A model generated the notes under the pieces. The model was not told where the DNA came from and searched no databases. It saw nothing but the letters and a program-made list of their open reading frames with translations. Shown in pieces: positions 1-6,798 of a DNA stretch of 9,040 nt (the stretch's first letter is position 1; every line of letters begins with the position of its first letter). Origin of the DNA: Deltaproteobacteria bacterium (GTDB lineage: Bacteria > Desulfobacterota > DSM-4660 > Desulfatiglandales > Desulfatiglandaceae); NCBI GenBank assembly GCA_013349725.1, contig DUZB01000038.1:7580-16619 (forward strand), in the 5' to 3' direction. The translations under genes and the position numbers were made by a program.

Positions 1-1175
1 TCTCGCGTACAGGGGTTCAGCGGGCCCTTCTCAAACCGATGGAAGAGACCGATATCGATCTGAAAGTTCCCCACGACCCCATATCGCAGATACAGGCCAT
101 CGAGCATTATCGACGCACGGGGAAAAAAGAAAAACGAATTGTAAATACCAAAAATATCCTTTTCATTATGAGCGGCGCCTTCGGAGAGCTTGCTGAAATC
201 ATAAAGAAAAGGTTGCAGAGTCAGGGCATAGGCTTCGAAGCGGATGTCAGGCCGGCGGAGGTCCCCTGGGAGATTTTGAAAGAGGTCCGCGCCCAGGATC
301 TGATTGAGTTCGGTTTTGAGTCGGAATTTGTTGGCAGGCTTCCCGTGGTGGTGGTCTTTGATGAGCTGAAAAAGGAAGACCTTGTGAAAATTCTTAAAAA
401 TCCGAACAATCCGATCATCATAAGTAAGAGACTTGACTTCAGGTCTTACGGAATCGATATTGTCTTTGAGGATGCAGCCTTGGAAATGATTGCGGAGATG
501 GCTGCAACTGAGAAAACAGGGGCCAGAGGACTGGTGAGCGCTATTGAGAAGGTCCTGATCCCTTTTGAAAAGAAACTTCCTTCTACCAAAATCAGAAGAT
601 TTCTTGTTTCCAAAGAAGTGGTCATGAACCCGGAAAGCCAGATCGAGTATCTGCTTGAAAATTCAGACACCGAAGAAGTAAACCGCAGGTTTGAAAAACA
701 GAAAGAAAAAGAGCGGGCGGATATCAAGGGATATATTACGGACAGGAATCCTGATTTTGCGGTCAAATCAGGCTTTGATCTGTATGAAAAACGAATGGAT
801 CTGATCGCAGAACTCTATATCGCTAATGTCTGCGATATTGATACGGCTCTGGAAGATTTTAAGTCCATGATTCAACAGGTAAGAACGGAAGAGGCCTCCC
901 TGAAAGAAAAACTGGATATCAAAATATCGTTTGAAGACGGGTTTATCGACGAAATTATCAGTGTGGCCATCAAGACCGATCAGGAGCCGGGGCCTTTGAC
1001 CTTTCAACTGGCACAAAAACTTGAATATGGCCTGAGGCTGGTGAAAGACCGCTCCAATGTAGATAGCTTTGCCTTGAATCAGGAAGCGGTTACCGATACG
1101 GAAAATTTTATCAATAACCTGATAAAAAATACCTATCGTGAAGAACCTGTACATGGTAGGGAAGACGAAAAATAG
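1..1175 (+). CDS. ClpX-like AAA+ unfoldase with C-terminal extension (5'-truncated)
   Basis: This is the 3' part of a ClpX-family protein-unfolding ATPase. The reading frame is already open at position 3, where SRTGVQRALLKP matches the ClpX stretch before the pore loops, so the ATG at 39 is internal and the Walker motifs lie outside the window. Numbering from that Met, the visible ClpX features are the ILFIMSGAF strand (40-48), the ClpP-docking tripeptide IGF (64-66), the arginine-finger motif EFVGRLPV (96-103) and the sensor-2 motif GARGL (161-165). These support a working hexameric ATPase that can pair with ClpP. Two things are odd. The segment that carries the RKH loop in E. coli ClpX is replaced by a longer basic stretch (YRRTGKKEKR, 24-33). 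The protein also continues about 170 residues past the usual ClpX end, with a charged, probably helical linker (208-295) and a domain resembling a second small AAA+ subdomain (296-364). It is a ClpX paralogue or variant, not a canonical ClpX. The gene ends convergent with the - strand operon. Confidence 0.88.
   Translation, partial: SRTGVQRALLKPMEETDIDLKVPHDPISQIQAIEHYRRTGKKEKRIVNTKNILFIMSGAFGELAEIIKKRLQSQGIGFEADVRPAEVPWEILKEVRAQDLIEFGFESEFVGRLPVVVVFDELKKEDLVKILKNPNNPIIISKRLDFRSYGIDIVFEDAALEMIAEMAATEKTGARGLVSAIEKVLIPFEKKLPSTKIRRFLVSKEVVMNPESQIEYLLENSDTEEVNRRFEKQKEKERADIKGYITDRNPDFAVKSGFDLYEKRMDLIAELYIANVCDIDTALEDFKSMIQQVRTEEASLKEKLDIKISFEDGFIDEIISVAIKTDQEPGPLTFQLAQKLEYGLRLVKDRSNVDSFALNQEAVTDTENFINNLIKNTYREEPVHGREDEK
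459..662 (+). repeat. Small AAA+ subdomain, first (canonical) copy
   Basis: Residues 141-208 of the ClpX-like protein (numbered from the Met at 39) form the normal C-terminal small subdomain. It opens with IVFEDAALEMI and contains the sensor-2 GARGL motif. It is listed separately because the tail of the same protein seems to carry a diverged copy of it at 924-1130. Confidence 0.6.
924..1130 (+). repeat. Possible degenerate second small AAA+ subdomain
   Basis: Residues 296-364 open with ISFEDGFIDEI and align by eye with residues 141-208. I count about 14 identities over 69 columns with one gap, clustered at the I-x-FED start and at the E-x2-I-x2-L-x2-N end. The sensor-2 GARGL motif is replaced by a PGPLT-like stretch with no arginine, so this copy could not serve as sensor 2. 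Identity is low, so duplication is an inference. The region could instead be an unrelated alpha-helical accessory domain. Confidence 0.35.
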
Positions 1176-1195
1176 GGTGGGCGGGTATCCTATTT
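1170..1195. terminator. Weak candidate terminator between convergent genes
   Basis: AAATAGG (1170-1176) and CCTATTT (1189-1195) form a perfect 7-bp inverted repeat with a 12-nt loop. It overlaps the TAG stop (1173-1175) of the ClpX-like gene. Read on the - strand, the hairpin is followed by a short T run (CCTATTTTTCG), which suits termination of the glycosyltransferase operon. On the + strand the stem can be extended by one A-T and two G-T pairs, but only a mixed A/T stretch follows. The stem is AT-rich and weak, so this is a candidate only. Confidence 0.3.
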
Positions 1196-1315
1196 AAATT
1201 TCATGGTAGCCGATTTCAGATTGAGAGAACCCATTCCGCCTTATGACTCCATTCCTGCAGGGGTTCTTGAATAAGATACGTGGGCGGCCGGTTGGACGGA
1301 GTGGAAAAGTATCGG
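1176..1315. other. Short convergent intergenic spacer
   Basis: This 140-bp region separates two converging gene ends. It holds the right part of the candidate terminator above and a long-range 7-bp inverted repeat (AGAACCC at 1226-1232, GGGTTCT at 1261-1267, 28-nt loop) without a good T tract. I see no open reading frame, promoter or RNA gene in it. Confidence 0.6.
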
Positions 1316-2392
1316 TCATTGGGATAACTGCCGGTCAACAGCCTGCATGACTTCCTCTACTTGGAGATCGTTCAGACAGCGACTGATTTCACTGCCTTCA
1401 CAGCCCTTTTGCCTGCAGGGAAGGCAAGGCATATCTTTTTGAACCACCAGGTGCTTCGAGCCTCTGGGCGCCCAGGAAACAGGGGAAGAGGGACCAAACA
1501 GGGTTACTGAGGGAGTTCCCGCTGCGCCTGACAAATGCATTCCGACACTGTCTACTCCTATGAAAAGTCTTGCCTTTTTAATGACGGCACTGAGCACGCC
1601 TATGCTGGTTTTCCCCATAAGGTTAACCGTGGGGTGGACGCATTTTTCCGTGATTTCGGCCGATCTTTCCTTTTCGAGGGGGGCGCCTGTGAGAACGACC
1701 GGCAGATGATATTTTTTCTGTATCCAGTCTATGAGGTGCGCGAATTTTTCAGGGCTCCATTCTTTGTATTTCCAGAGAGAAAACGGTTGCAGGGCCACAA
1801 ATGGGTCGTGTGGTTGCAACATCTCCGCAGCTAAAAGATCTTCTGCTTCCTTTTCCCTCTGCATGGGCGCCTCCATTTCCGGCTTATTATTTTCGGTTCC
1901 AAGCCCATGGTCCATGAGAAGGCCCAGGAGATAATCCCCCACATACTGGTCAGGGGTGTACTGTTTATGGGAAAGATGGGTGAAAAGTCTATTGCGCCAG
2001 CAGTTTCCGTTCTCTTCGAAAAAACCGAATCTCAAAGGCGCCCCTGAAAGAAACGATAGAATAGCTCCGCGGTCCCCGGTTCTCATGTCGATGCACAGAT
2101 CAAACTGGAAATTCCGCAATTTTCGGAAGAAGCGCCCTTGGTGCAGGAACTGTTTGATCATTCCTCTTTTTCCCTGCTCAACGGAAATTGTGGCGTCTGC
2201 CCACGCACAATCATCGATCAATTCCCTGGCTTTTTCTCTGACGGCAACGACAATCCCCGCTTCAGGAAAATTTTCCCTCAAAGCCCTGATACAGGGAAAG
2301 GTCAGGACCACATCCCCTATATCTCCTAACTGAATGAGTAAAATGTTACGGATTCCGTCTTTTGGCAATGATGGTTTGTTTGGATCTTTCAT
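1316..2392 (-). CDS. Glycosyltransferase family 9 (heptosyltransferase-like)
   Basis: This GT-B fold enzyme of family GT9 (WaaC/WaaF/WaaQ type) is predicted to transfer heptose or a related sugar from a nucleotide donor to LPS inner core, on the cytoplasmic side of the inner membrane. The N-terminal motif ILLIQLGDIGDVVLT (17-31) and the C-terminal donor-site block, from GVDSVGMHLSGAAGTP (279-294) to LFGPSSPVSW (298-307), are characteristic. The length of 358 aa is normal for the family. A cysteine cluster C-x2-C-x4-C-x7-C (323, 326, 331, 339) follows the donor block, as in some GT9 relatives. The ATG at 2392 overlaps the upstream GT2 gene by 47 bp and has no clear Shine-Dalgarno sequence. A TTG at 2368 would fit the family's usual N-terminus better, so the start is uncertain. 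This is the last gene of the operon. The sugar and acceptor cannot be told from sequence. Confidence 0.93.
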   Translation of the reverse strand: MKDPNKPSLPKDGIRNILLIQLGDIGDVVLTFPCIRALRENFPEAGIVVAVREKARELIDDCAWADATISVEQGKRGMIKQFLHQGRFFRKLRNFQFDLCIDMRTGDRGAILSFLSGAPLRFGFFEENGNCWRNRLFTHLSHKQYTPDQYVGDYLLGLLMDHGLGTENNKPEMEAPMQREKEAEDLLAAEMLQPHDPFVALQPFSLWKYKEWSPEKFAHLIDWIQKKYHLPVVLTGAPLEKERSAEITEKCVHPTVNLMGKTSIGVLSAVIKKARLFIGVDSVGMHLSGAAGTPSVTLFGPSSPVSWAPRGSKHLVVQKDMPCLPCRQKGCEGSEISRCLNDLQVEEVMQAVDRQLSQ

Positions 2393-3179
2393 CTTTTCGA
2401 ATTTTGCGAGCGTTTGTGTTCATCTCTCGTAGTTTAGCATATTTCATGAATGACCCCCCTCCGTTCAGGGCGGAAATCATAAAGCCGTCGAAACCTTCCA
2501 GCACCCCCATTTCGAGGATATAGGTCCTCAGGAACATCCAGAGGCCATGGCTAAGGGGCGTCCACGACCCTGCACGTTTTCCCCGGGCTAACATGTCCCT
2601 GGCGGAGAGGGTGGAATAGGTTTGCATTTTGTTTACCAGATCGGAATAATTTCTGAAACTGTGATGATTGATGGTCAGGTTCAGATCCCGTGTGGTTCCA
2701 TCGGTTATCCAGCGTTCATGAACCAGCCTGCTGTTGAATTGCCCCTGTTTACGGTTTACAAGCCGTATGATTCTGTCCGGCCACCATCCACAATGCCTGA
2801 TCCAACGTTCATGGAAAAAATTCTTGCGAAGAAAGCTGTAAGCAGTGATAGACGGAACCGCATTGAATGGCATTTCAACAAGCTTTCCTGCCGTTTCCCG
2901 AGGAATCCGCTCATCGGCATCCAGTATAATGACCCATTCATTCCGGCATTGATCCACCGCAAATTGTTTTTGCCCTGCATATCCCCGCCATTTCTCCGTG
3001 ATGACCCTGCAACCGGCGGTTCGGGCTATGTGAACCGTATCGTCCATGCTTCCGGAATCGACGACCACTATTTCATCCGCAAAAGAAAGACTTTCCAGGC
3101 ACGGCCTGATCCGGTCTTCCTCATCCTTTGTAATAATGGCAATGGAGATAGGCACGCCTGTCTTCTGCTTATGGTGCAT
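2346..3179 (-). CDS. Glycosyltransferase family 2, WaaE/KdtX-like
   Basis: This GT-A fold family 2 glycosyltransferase is of the WaaE/KdtX type, whose characterised members add a beta-1,4-linked glucose to the LPS inner core. Near the N-terminus are ISIAIITKDEE (11-21) and ADEIVVVDSGSMDDT (34-48), the nucleotide-sugar binding part. The metal-binding DxD is in ILDADERI (85-92). The central R-W-I-R-H-C-G-W-W-P-D segment (125-135) and the VHE motif (153-155) are typical of this subgroup. The C-terminal third (213-250, from LWMFLRTYILEMG to FMKYAKL) looks like an amphipathic membrane-association region. At 277 aa the length is normal. The ATG start lies 26 bp downstream of the LolB-like stop codon, with only a weak AGAAG-type ribosome site. 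Its neighbour, the GT9 enzyme, supports a role in LPS core or another surface glycan. The exact sugar is unknown. Confidence 0.92.
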   Translation of the reverse strand: MHHKQKTGVPISIAIITKDEEDRIRPCLESLSFADEIVVVDSGSMDDTVHIARTAGCRVITEKWRGYAGQKQFAVDQCRNEWVIILDADERIPRETAGKLVEMPFNAVPSITAYSFLRKNFFHERWIRHCGWWPDRIIRLVNRKQGQFNSRLVHERWITDGTTRDLNLTINHHSFRNYSDLVNKMQTYSTLSARDMLARGKRAGSWTPLSHGLWMFLRTYILEMGVLEGFDGFMISALNGGGSFMKYAKLREMNTNARKIRKDERSKQTIIAKRRNP

Positions 3180-3203
3180 TTGCGGGTCGCTCTTCTGTGT
3201 GAT

Positions 3204-3998
3204 TTATTCTTCCCCGAGAGGAATCGCCTGGAATTGGGCCGGCACTTCCATCTCGAATATTTCATCCGGTACAGGTTTATTGACCGTTGTCCGGTCGAAA
3301 ACAAATAACAGCCTGGTTTTGTCTTTAGGACTGTTTACCACGATCTTCCTGGCATAAACAATGGTTCCTGTTTCGTTATAATCTGAAAAGAAAAGTTCCG
3401 CATCCGCCTTCATGAAAAAGCTTGAACGAGGATACGAATGCTTTGGATAGAAATCCACGGTCTGAATGTTTTCCTTTTTGCTGTTTATACAGGTGATTTG
3501 ATCAGTCGTTGTTGCCGTAGTGTCGAAATGGGGAAGCAGAACAGGATATGCGCGAACGAAGGACCATATGATCGCCGGATCTATAGGTATCCCTAACATA
3601 GTGAAAGTTCCCCTTTTGCCTGTTTTCCCCGTATAGAATTTTTTTTCTGAAAACGAAAGAATCTTTATGGTGGATTCCGTCATGAGGATATGGAGAAGAG
3701 GACGTCCCCAGGGATGGGTAATCTCAATTTTGATTCTGAATGGATCCAACGTCCCTATGATCAGCGTGCTCAGTTCGGTTCCCGCGTCCCATTCTCCAGA
3801 GGACACTTTTCCCGAGGAAACAATGGTTTGTACGGCTTTGCCCTGCCGGTCCATGGCCTGGTGGAGCTTTTCAATGGCGTTTCGGTCCGGGGTCTTGGGC
3901 TTTGATGGTATGGGTACCTGTGCGCAGGATTGGAAGAAAACAAGGACTACGACCCATACGACGGTTTTTGCAATCAGATCGGGTTTGGTGTTCTTCAA
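3204..3998 (-). CDS. LolB-like outer-membrane lipoprotein
   Basis: This 264-residue lipoprotein is predicted. The N-terminus has Lys residues (2, 5, 11), a hydrophobic core VVWVVVLVFF (13-22) and a lipobox-like FQSC with the lipidated Cys at 25. Position +2 is Ala, not Asp, so the Lol system should carry it to the outer membrane. The rest looks like the LolB/LppX beta-rich fold that binds acyl chains: SSGKVSSGEW, then alternating strands such as STLIIGTLDPFRIKIEI and LLHILMTESTIKILSF, then the helix-forming DPAIIWSFVRAYPVLLP. If the match is right, it would receive lipoproteins or lipids at the outer membrane. The start codon is TTG, overlapping the upstream TPR gene's stop in a TTGA arrangement. 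No later start would keep the signal peptide. Remote homology only, so LolB function is not certain. Confidence 0.72.
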   Translation of the reverse strand: MKNTKPDLIAKTVVWVVVLVFFQSCAQVPIPSKPKTPDRNAIEKLHQAMDRQGKAVQTIVSSGKVSSGEWDAGTELSTLIIGTLDPFRIKIEITHPWGRPLLHILMTESTIKILSFSEKKFYTGKTGKRGTFTMLGIPIDPAIIWSFVRAYPVLLPHFDTTATTTDQITCINSKKENIQTVDFYPKHSYPRSSFFMKADAELFFSDYNETGTIVYARKIVVNSPKDKTRLLFVFDRTTVNKPVPDEIFEMEVPAQFQAIPLGEE

Positions 3999-5821
3999 TT
4001 GTTTTTCTTCAATTGCAGGTTTACCGCCTTGATCTTGTTCTTCACCCGATTCTCATCAGGATGTTTGAGGGAGAGGGCCTTTTCGTAGGACGTGAGAGCC
4101 TGTTTGTATTTCTTTTTTTTCGCATATACGTCGCCAAGGTGTTCCGAAATGGTAGGATCATCCCCCGTCAGTTCGGCCGCCCTTTGAAGATGTTTCAGCG
4201 CCTTGTCATAGTCACCCTTCTGAAAATAGATCCACCCCAGACTGTCTATGATGTATCCGCTTTCCGGTTTGATTTTTAACGCCTTCTGAACCATCTCCAT
4301 GGCCTTATCCAGCTTGATCCCCTGTTCCGCATAGGTATACCCAATGTAATTGAGGGCATCAGCGTTCTCCGGTTCTATCTCAAGCACTTCATACATTTTT
4401 CTGAGACAGCTTTCCTTGTCTCCCTTCTTATCGAGGAGGATGGCCAGACGAAAAAGAAGATCCACATTCCGGTTGTCAATTTTCAGGCCTTCCTCTGTTA
4501 CGGCAACGGCTTTGTCATAGTTCTCCATGGTTTCATAAACCGAAGCAAGCATCAGGTAGAGTTCGGTTCGTTTTTCGGAGACCGCAATGGCTTCTTCGAG
4601 GCTTTTTATGGCGTCATCATATTTCTCCTGGAGGTTAAGAATGTGCGCCATGTGGATACTGGCCTCAACGAAATAATCTGTTTTCGGCTTGATTGTTTTG
4701 AACTCGGACAGGGCCGTCTCCAGGTCGCCCTTTTCTTCGTATGCTGTGGCCAAATAGAAGCGGGATTTATTATCATTGGGCCAGGCAGAGACGATCAGTT
4801 TGAGTTCTTCAATGGATTCATCCAGTTTTCCGTGCCTCAGATAAATCAGTCCCAGGGCCTGTCTCTCGGGTGTTCCAGGCTTGGACTGGTTCTGAATGTT
4901 CTTCACTTCGCCGGCCGCCTTATCGTCCTGCCCCAGTTTAAAGTAGACCTCCACCAGACGTTCCCTCGCCTGATGGTTGTCCGGATACAGCGCCAGCAGC
5001 ATTTCATAGGTATGGGCCGCTTTCTCGTATTGATTTGTCATCAGATAGAGGGTCCCTTTATCAAAAAGGGCGGGCTCCAGGTGTTGATTGAGCTCGAGGG
5101 TGTCGTCAAAGGACTTCTCCGCTTCCTTAAAGCGACCTAATTCGAGATAAATCCTTCCCCTGTAATAATGGCCTATGACCAGTTTCGGGTTTTGTTTTAA
5201 AAGAATGTTCAGGCACTCAAGCGCCTCCGTGAGTTGTCCCTTTCTCACCAGTATGGTCGAAAGAAGCAGCCTTATTCTTTGGTTTTCAGGATCACTTTTG
5301 AGGATTTCCCTGTAGTGTTCAATGGCCTGGTCATCATTGCCGGTAAGTACATACAGGTCGGCCAGAACGGTTATGCCCTCCGGATCTTTTGGATCAAGAC
5401 TGACCGCTTTTTTGGCATAAACCAGTGCTTTCTGGTATTCCTTCATGCTTTTCAGCAGGGTAGCCATTTTGATATGGAGAAAGGCGGATTGGGGGTCATT
5501 CTTAATGGCGGATTCCAGGTAGTTTTGCCCTTCCGTGTATTCTCCTTTTTCAATGGCCAGGGAAGCAAGCATGAAATCGTTATAGGCCTTTTGTAAACTA
5601 TCTCTGGCATATTCATTGGAGACAGGGACTTCCTCAATGAAGTCCGTTTCTCTCGCGGGCGCCGGCGATTTGAGTGTTGAACATGCCGGAAAAACGAACC
5701 CTGCAAAAATGAGGAAAAAAATGATTGCCATTGTCGGATGTTGCCGCCCTGTCCTTACAGTGGAATTCCCGTGCGGATTTTTGAATAATAGGGTTTTCTG
5801 TTTCAATCGTTCTCCAATCAT
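3995..5821 (-). CDS. TPR-repeat lipoprotein (about 15 TPRs)
   Basis: This is a 608-residue protein made almost entirely of tetratricopeptide repeats of 34 residues or close to it, about 15 units from residue 76 to 589, each with the A-x3-Y and P-x-(N/D) pattern. The last units are particularly regular (NYIGYTYAEQG, IIDSLGWIYFQKGDY, EHLGDVYAKKKKY). The N-terminus has a hydrophobic stretch IIFFLIFAGFVF (33-44) and the lipobox FPAC with Cys 47. Ser at +2 predicts outer-membrane placement facing the periplasm. TPR solenoids serve as scaffolds, so a role in assembling envelope complexes, possibly with the LolB-like protein, is inferred. The ATG at 5821 overlaps the rpoH stop (ATGA) but gives an unusually long n-region. 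Alternatives are a TTG at codon 6, five bases after GGAG, and the ATG at codon 31 (5731), which leaves no positive charge before the hydrophobic core. Confidence 0.93.
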   Translation of the reverse strand: MIGERLKQKTLLFKNPHGNSTVRTGRQHPTMAIIFFLIFAGFVFPACSTLKSPAPARETDFIEEVPVSNEYARDSLQKAYNDFMLASLAIEKGEYTEGQNYLESAIKNDPQSAFLHIKMATLLKSMKEYQKALVYAKKAVSLDPKDPEGITVLADLYVLTGNDDQAIEHYREILKSDPENQRIRLLLSTILVRKGQLTEALECLNILLKQNPKLVIGHYYRGRIYLELGRFKEAEKSFDDTLELNQHLEPALFDKGTLYLMTNQYEKAAHTYEMLLALYPDNHQARERLVEVYFKLGQDDKAAGEVKNIQNQSKPGTPERQALGLIYLRHGKLDESIEELKLIVSAWPNDNKSRFYLATAYEEKGDLETALSEFKTIKPKTDYFVEASIHMAHILNLQEKYDDAIKSLEEAIAVSEKRTELYLMLASVYETMENYDKAVAVTEEGLKIDNRNVDLLFRLAILLDKKGDKESCLRKMYEVLEIEPENADALNYIGYTYAEQGIKLDKAMEMVQKALKIKPESGYIIDSLGWIYFQKGDYDKALKHLQRAAELTGDDPTISEHLGDVYAKKKKYKQALTSYEKALSLKHPDENRVKNKIKAVNLQLKKNN

Positions 5822-6798
5822 TTCAAGAAATCGGAATACTGTTCTTCAAAACCAGGAATGTCGTCCTTCAACCATTTGGTGATATTTTTTGTAATCTTTT
5901 CCTGGATTTGTCGTATTCTCTCCCGTGAGATATTGTATTTGTCGCCAAGATCCTGCAGCGTCAACGGTTTGTCCGCCATGATGCGATTATCAAAGATATC
6001 CGCTTCCTTGCCCGAAAGTGTTTTGCGAAATTCCAACAGGCTGTCTTTGAGGAGATTCCGGCTTTGATTTTCGGACAACTGTTCATCGACGGCGGTTGCC
6101 GGATCAGGAAGAAAGGAATCAAAAGCCTCTTTTGAGTCATCTCCCACCGGTGCGCTCAGAGAGACCTCCCATCCTCCCAGCCTTTGACTCATCTCGATAA
6201 CTTCTTCCTCTTTCACGTCGAGCCTCTCGGCCAGCAACTTAGGCTCGGGTGCGAAACCCTGCGAAATCAACCGGTCTCTTTCCTTTGCGAGGTTGAAAAA
6301 AAGCTTGCGCTGACTCTGGGTTGTCCCGATCTTGACCAATTTCCAATTATCCATGATGAACTTGAGGATGTAGGCTTTGATCCAGAATGATGCATAGTAA
6401 GAAAATTTGATCCCACGGTAAGGATCAAATTTTTTGACTGCCTGTAATAGACCCAGATTGCCCTCCTGGATAAGATCCAGAAGGTTCTTTGTCCAGTATC
6501 GATGAAAATCCATCGCTATCTTAACCACCAGCCTCAAGTTGGAGGTGATGAGGGTGTAGGCGGCCTTTTCATCATTTTCTTCTCTGGCCTTAATGGAAAG
6601 TTCCTTTTCTTCCTCTCTTGTAAGAAGATGGTATCTCTTGATTTCAAGGAGATACAGCTGAAGGGGGTCATAGGGAACCAGAGAGGTTTCTCTTGGAGGC
6701 AGTGCAGGCGCAAGGTCCGAACTGTCCAATGTCAGATCAGTGTCTTCATAGTCTCGTTGTTCTCTTTCCCGATCGGATATGTTCGTGTCTTTTGTCAT
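5818..6798 (-). CDS. rpoH: RNA polymerase heat-shock sigma factor, sigma-32
   Basis: This is a group 3-like sigma-70 family factor that directs RNA polymerase to heat-shock promoters. Region 1.2 begins near PYDPLQLYLLEI (43-54). Region 2 covers SNLRLVVKIAMDF (86-98), DLIQEGNLGLLQAVKKFDP (108-126) and the promoter-melting FSYYASFWIKAYI segment (132-144). The RpoH box QRKLFFNL (163-170), the hallmark of sigma-32, is perfect. Region 4 holds the -35 helix-turn-helix, LTLQDLGDKYNISRERIRQI (279-298). The length of 326 aa is longer than the 284 aa of E. coli RpoH, mainly from an acidic N-terminal extension of about 40 residues. The gene starts with ATG overlapping the tyrS stop (ATGA), with no strong ribosome site, so translation is probably coupled to tyrS. 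I looked upstream, inside tyrS, for a dedicated promoter and found none convincing. Confidence 0.95.
   Translation of the reverse strand: MTKDTNISDREREQRDYEDTDLTLDSSDLAPALPPRETSLVPYDPLQLYLLEIKRYHLLTREEEKELSIKAREENDEKAAYTLITSNLRLVVKIAMDFHRYWTKNLLDLIQEGNLGLLQAVKKFDPYRGIKFSYYASFWIKAYILKFIMDNWKLVKIGTTQSQRKLFFNLAKERDRLISQGFAPEPKLLAERLDVKEEEVIEMSQRLGGWEVSLSAPVGDDSKEAFDSFLPDPATAVDEQLSENQSRNLLKDSLLEFRKTLSGKEADIFDNRIMADKPLTLQDLGDKYNISRERIRQIQEKITKNITKWLKDDIPGFEEQYSDFLK

Noticed and set aside
39..41. ATG at 39 as the start of the ClpX-like gene
   Set aside because: The same frame is open to the window edge, and the residues before it (SRTGVQRALLKP) match ClpX, so this Met is internal.
1226..1267. Long-range inverted repeat AGAACCC/GGGTTCT as terminator
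   Set aside because: The loop is 28 nt and no T tract follows on either strand, so it is probably chance.
2622..3308. Long + strand open frame of about 228 codons
   Set aside because: It is antisense to the GT2 and LolB-like genes and has no motif. The - strand frames explain the region.
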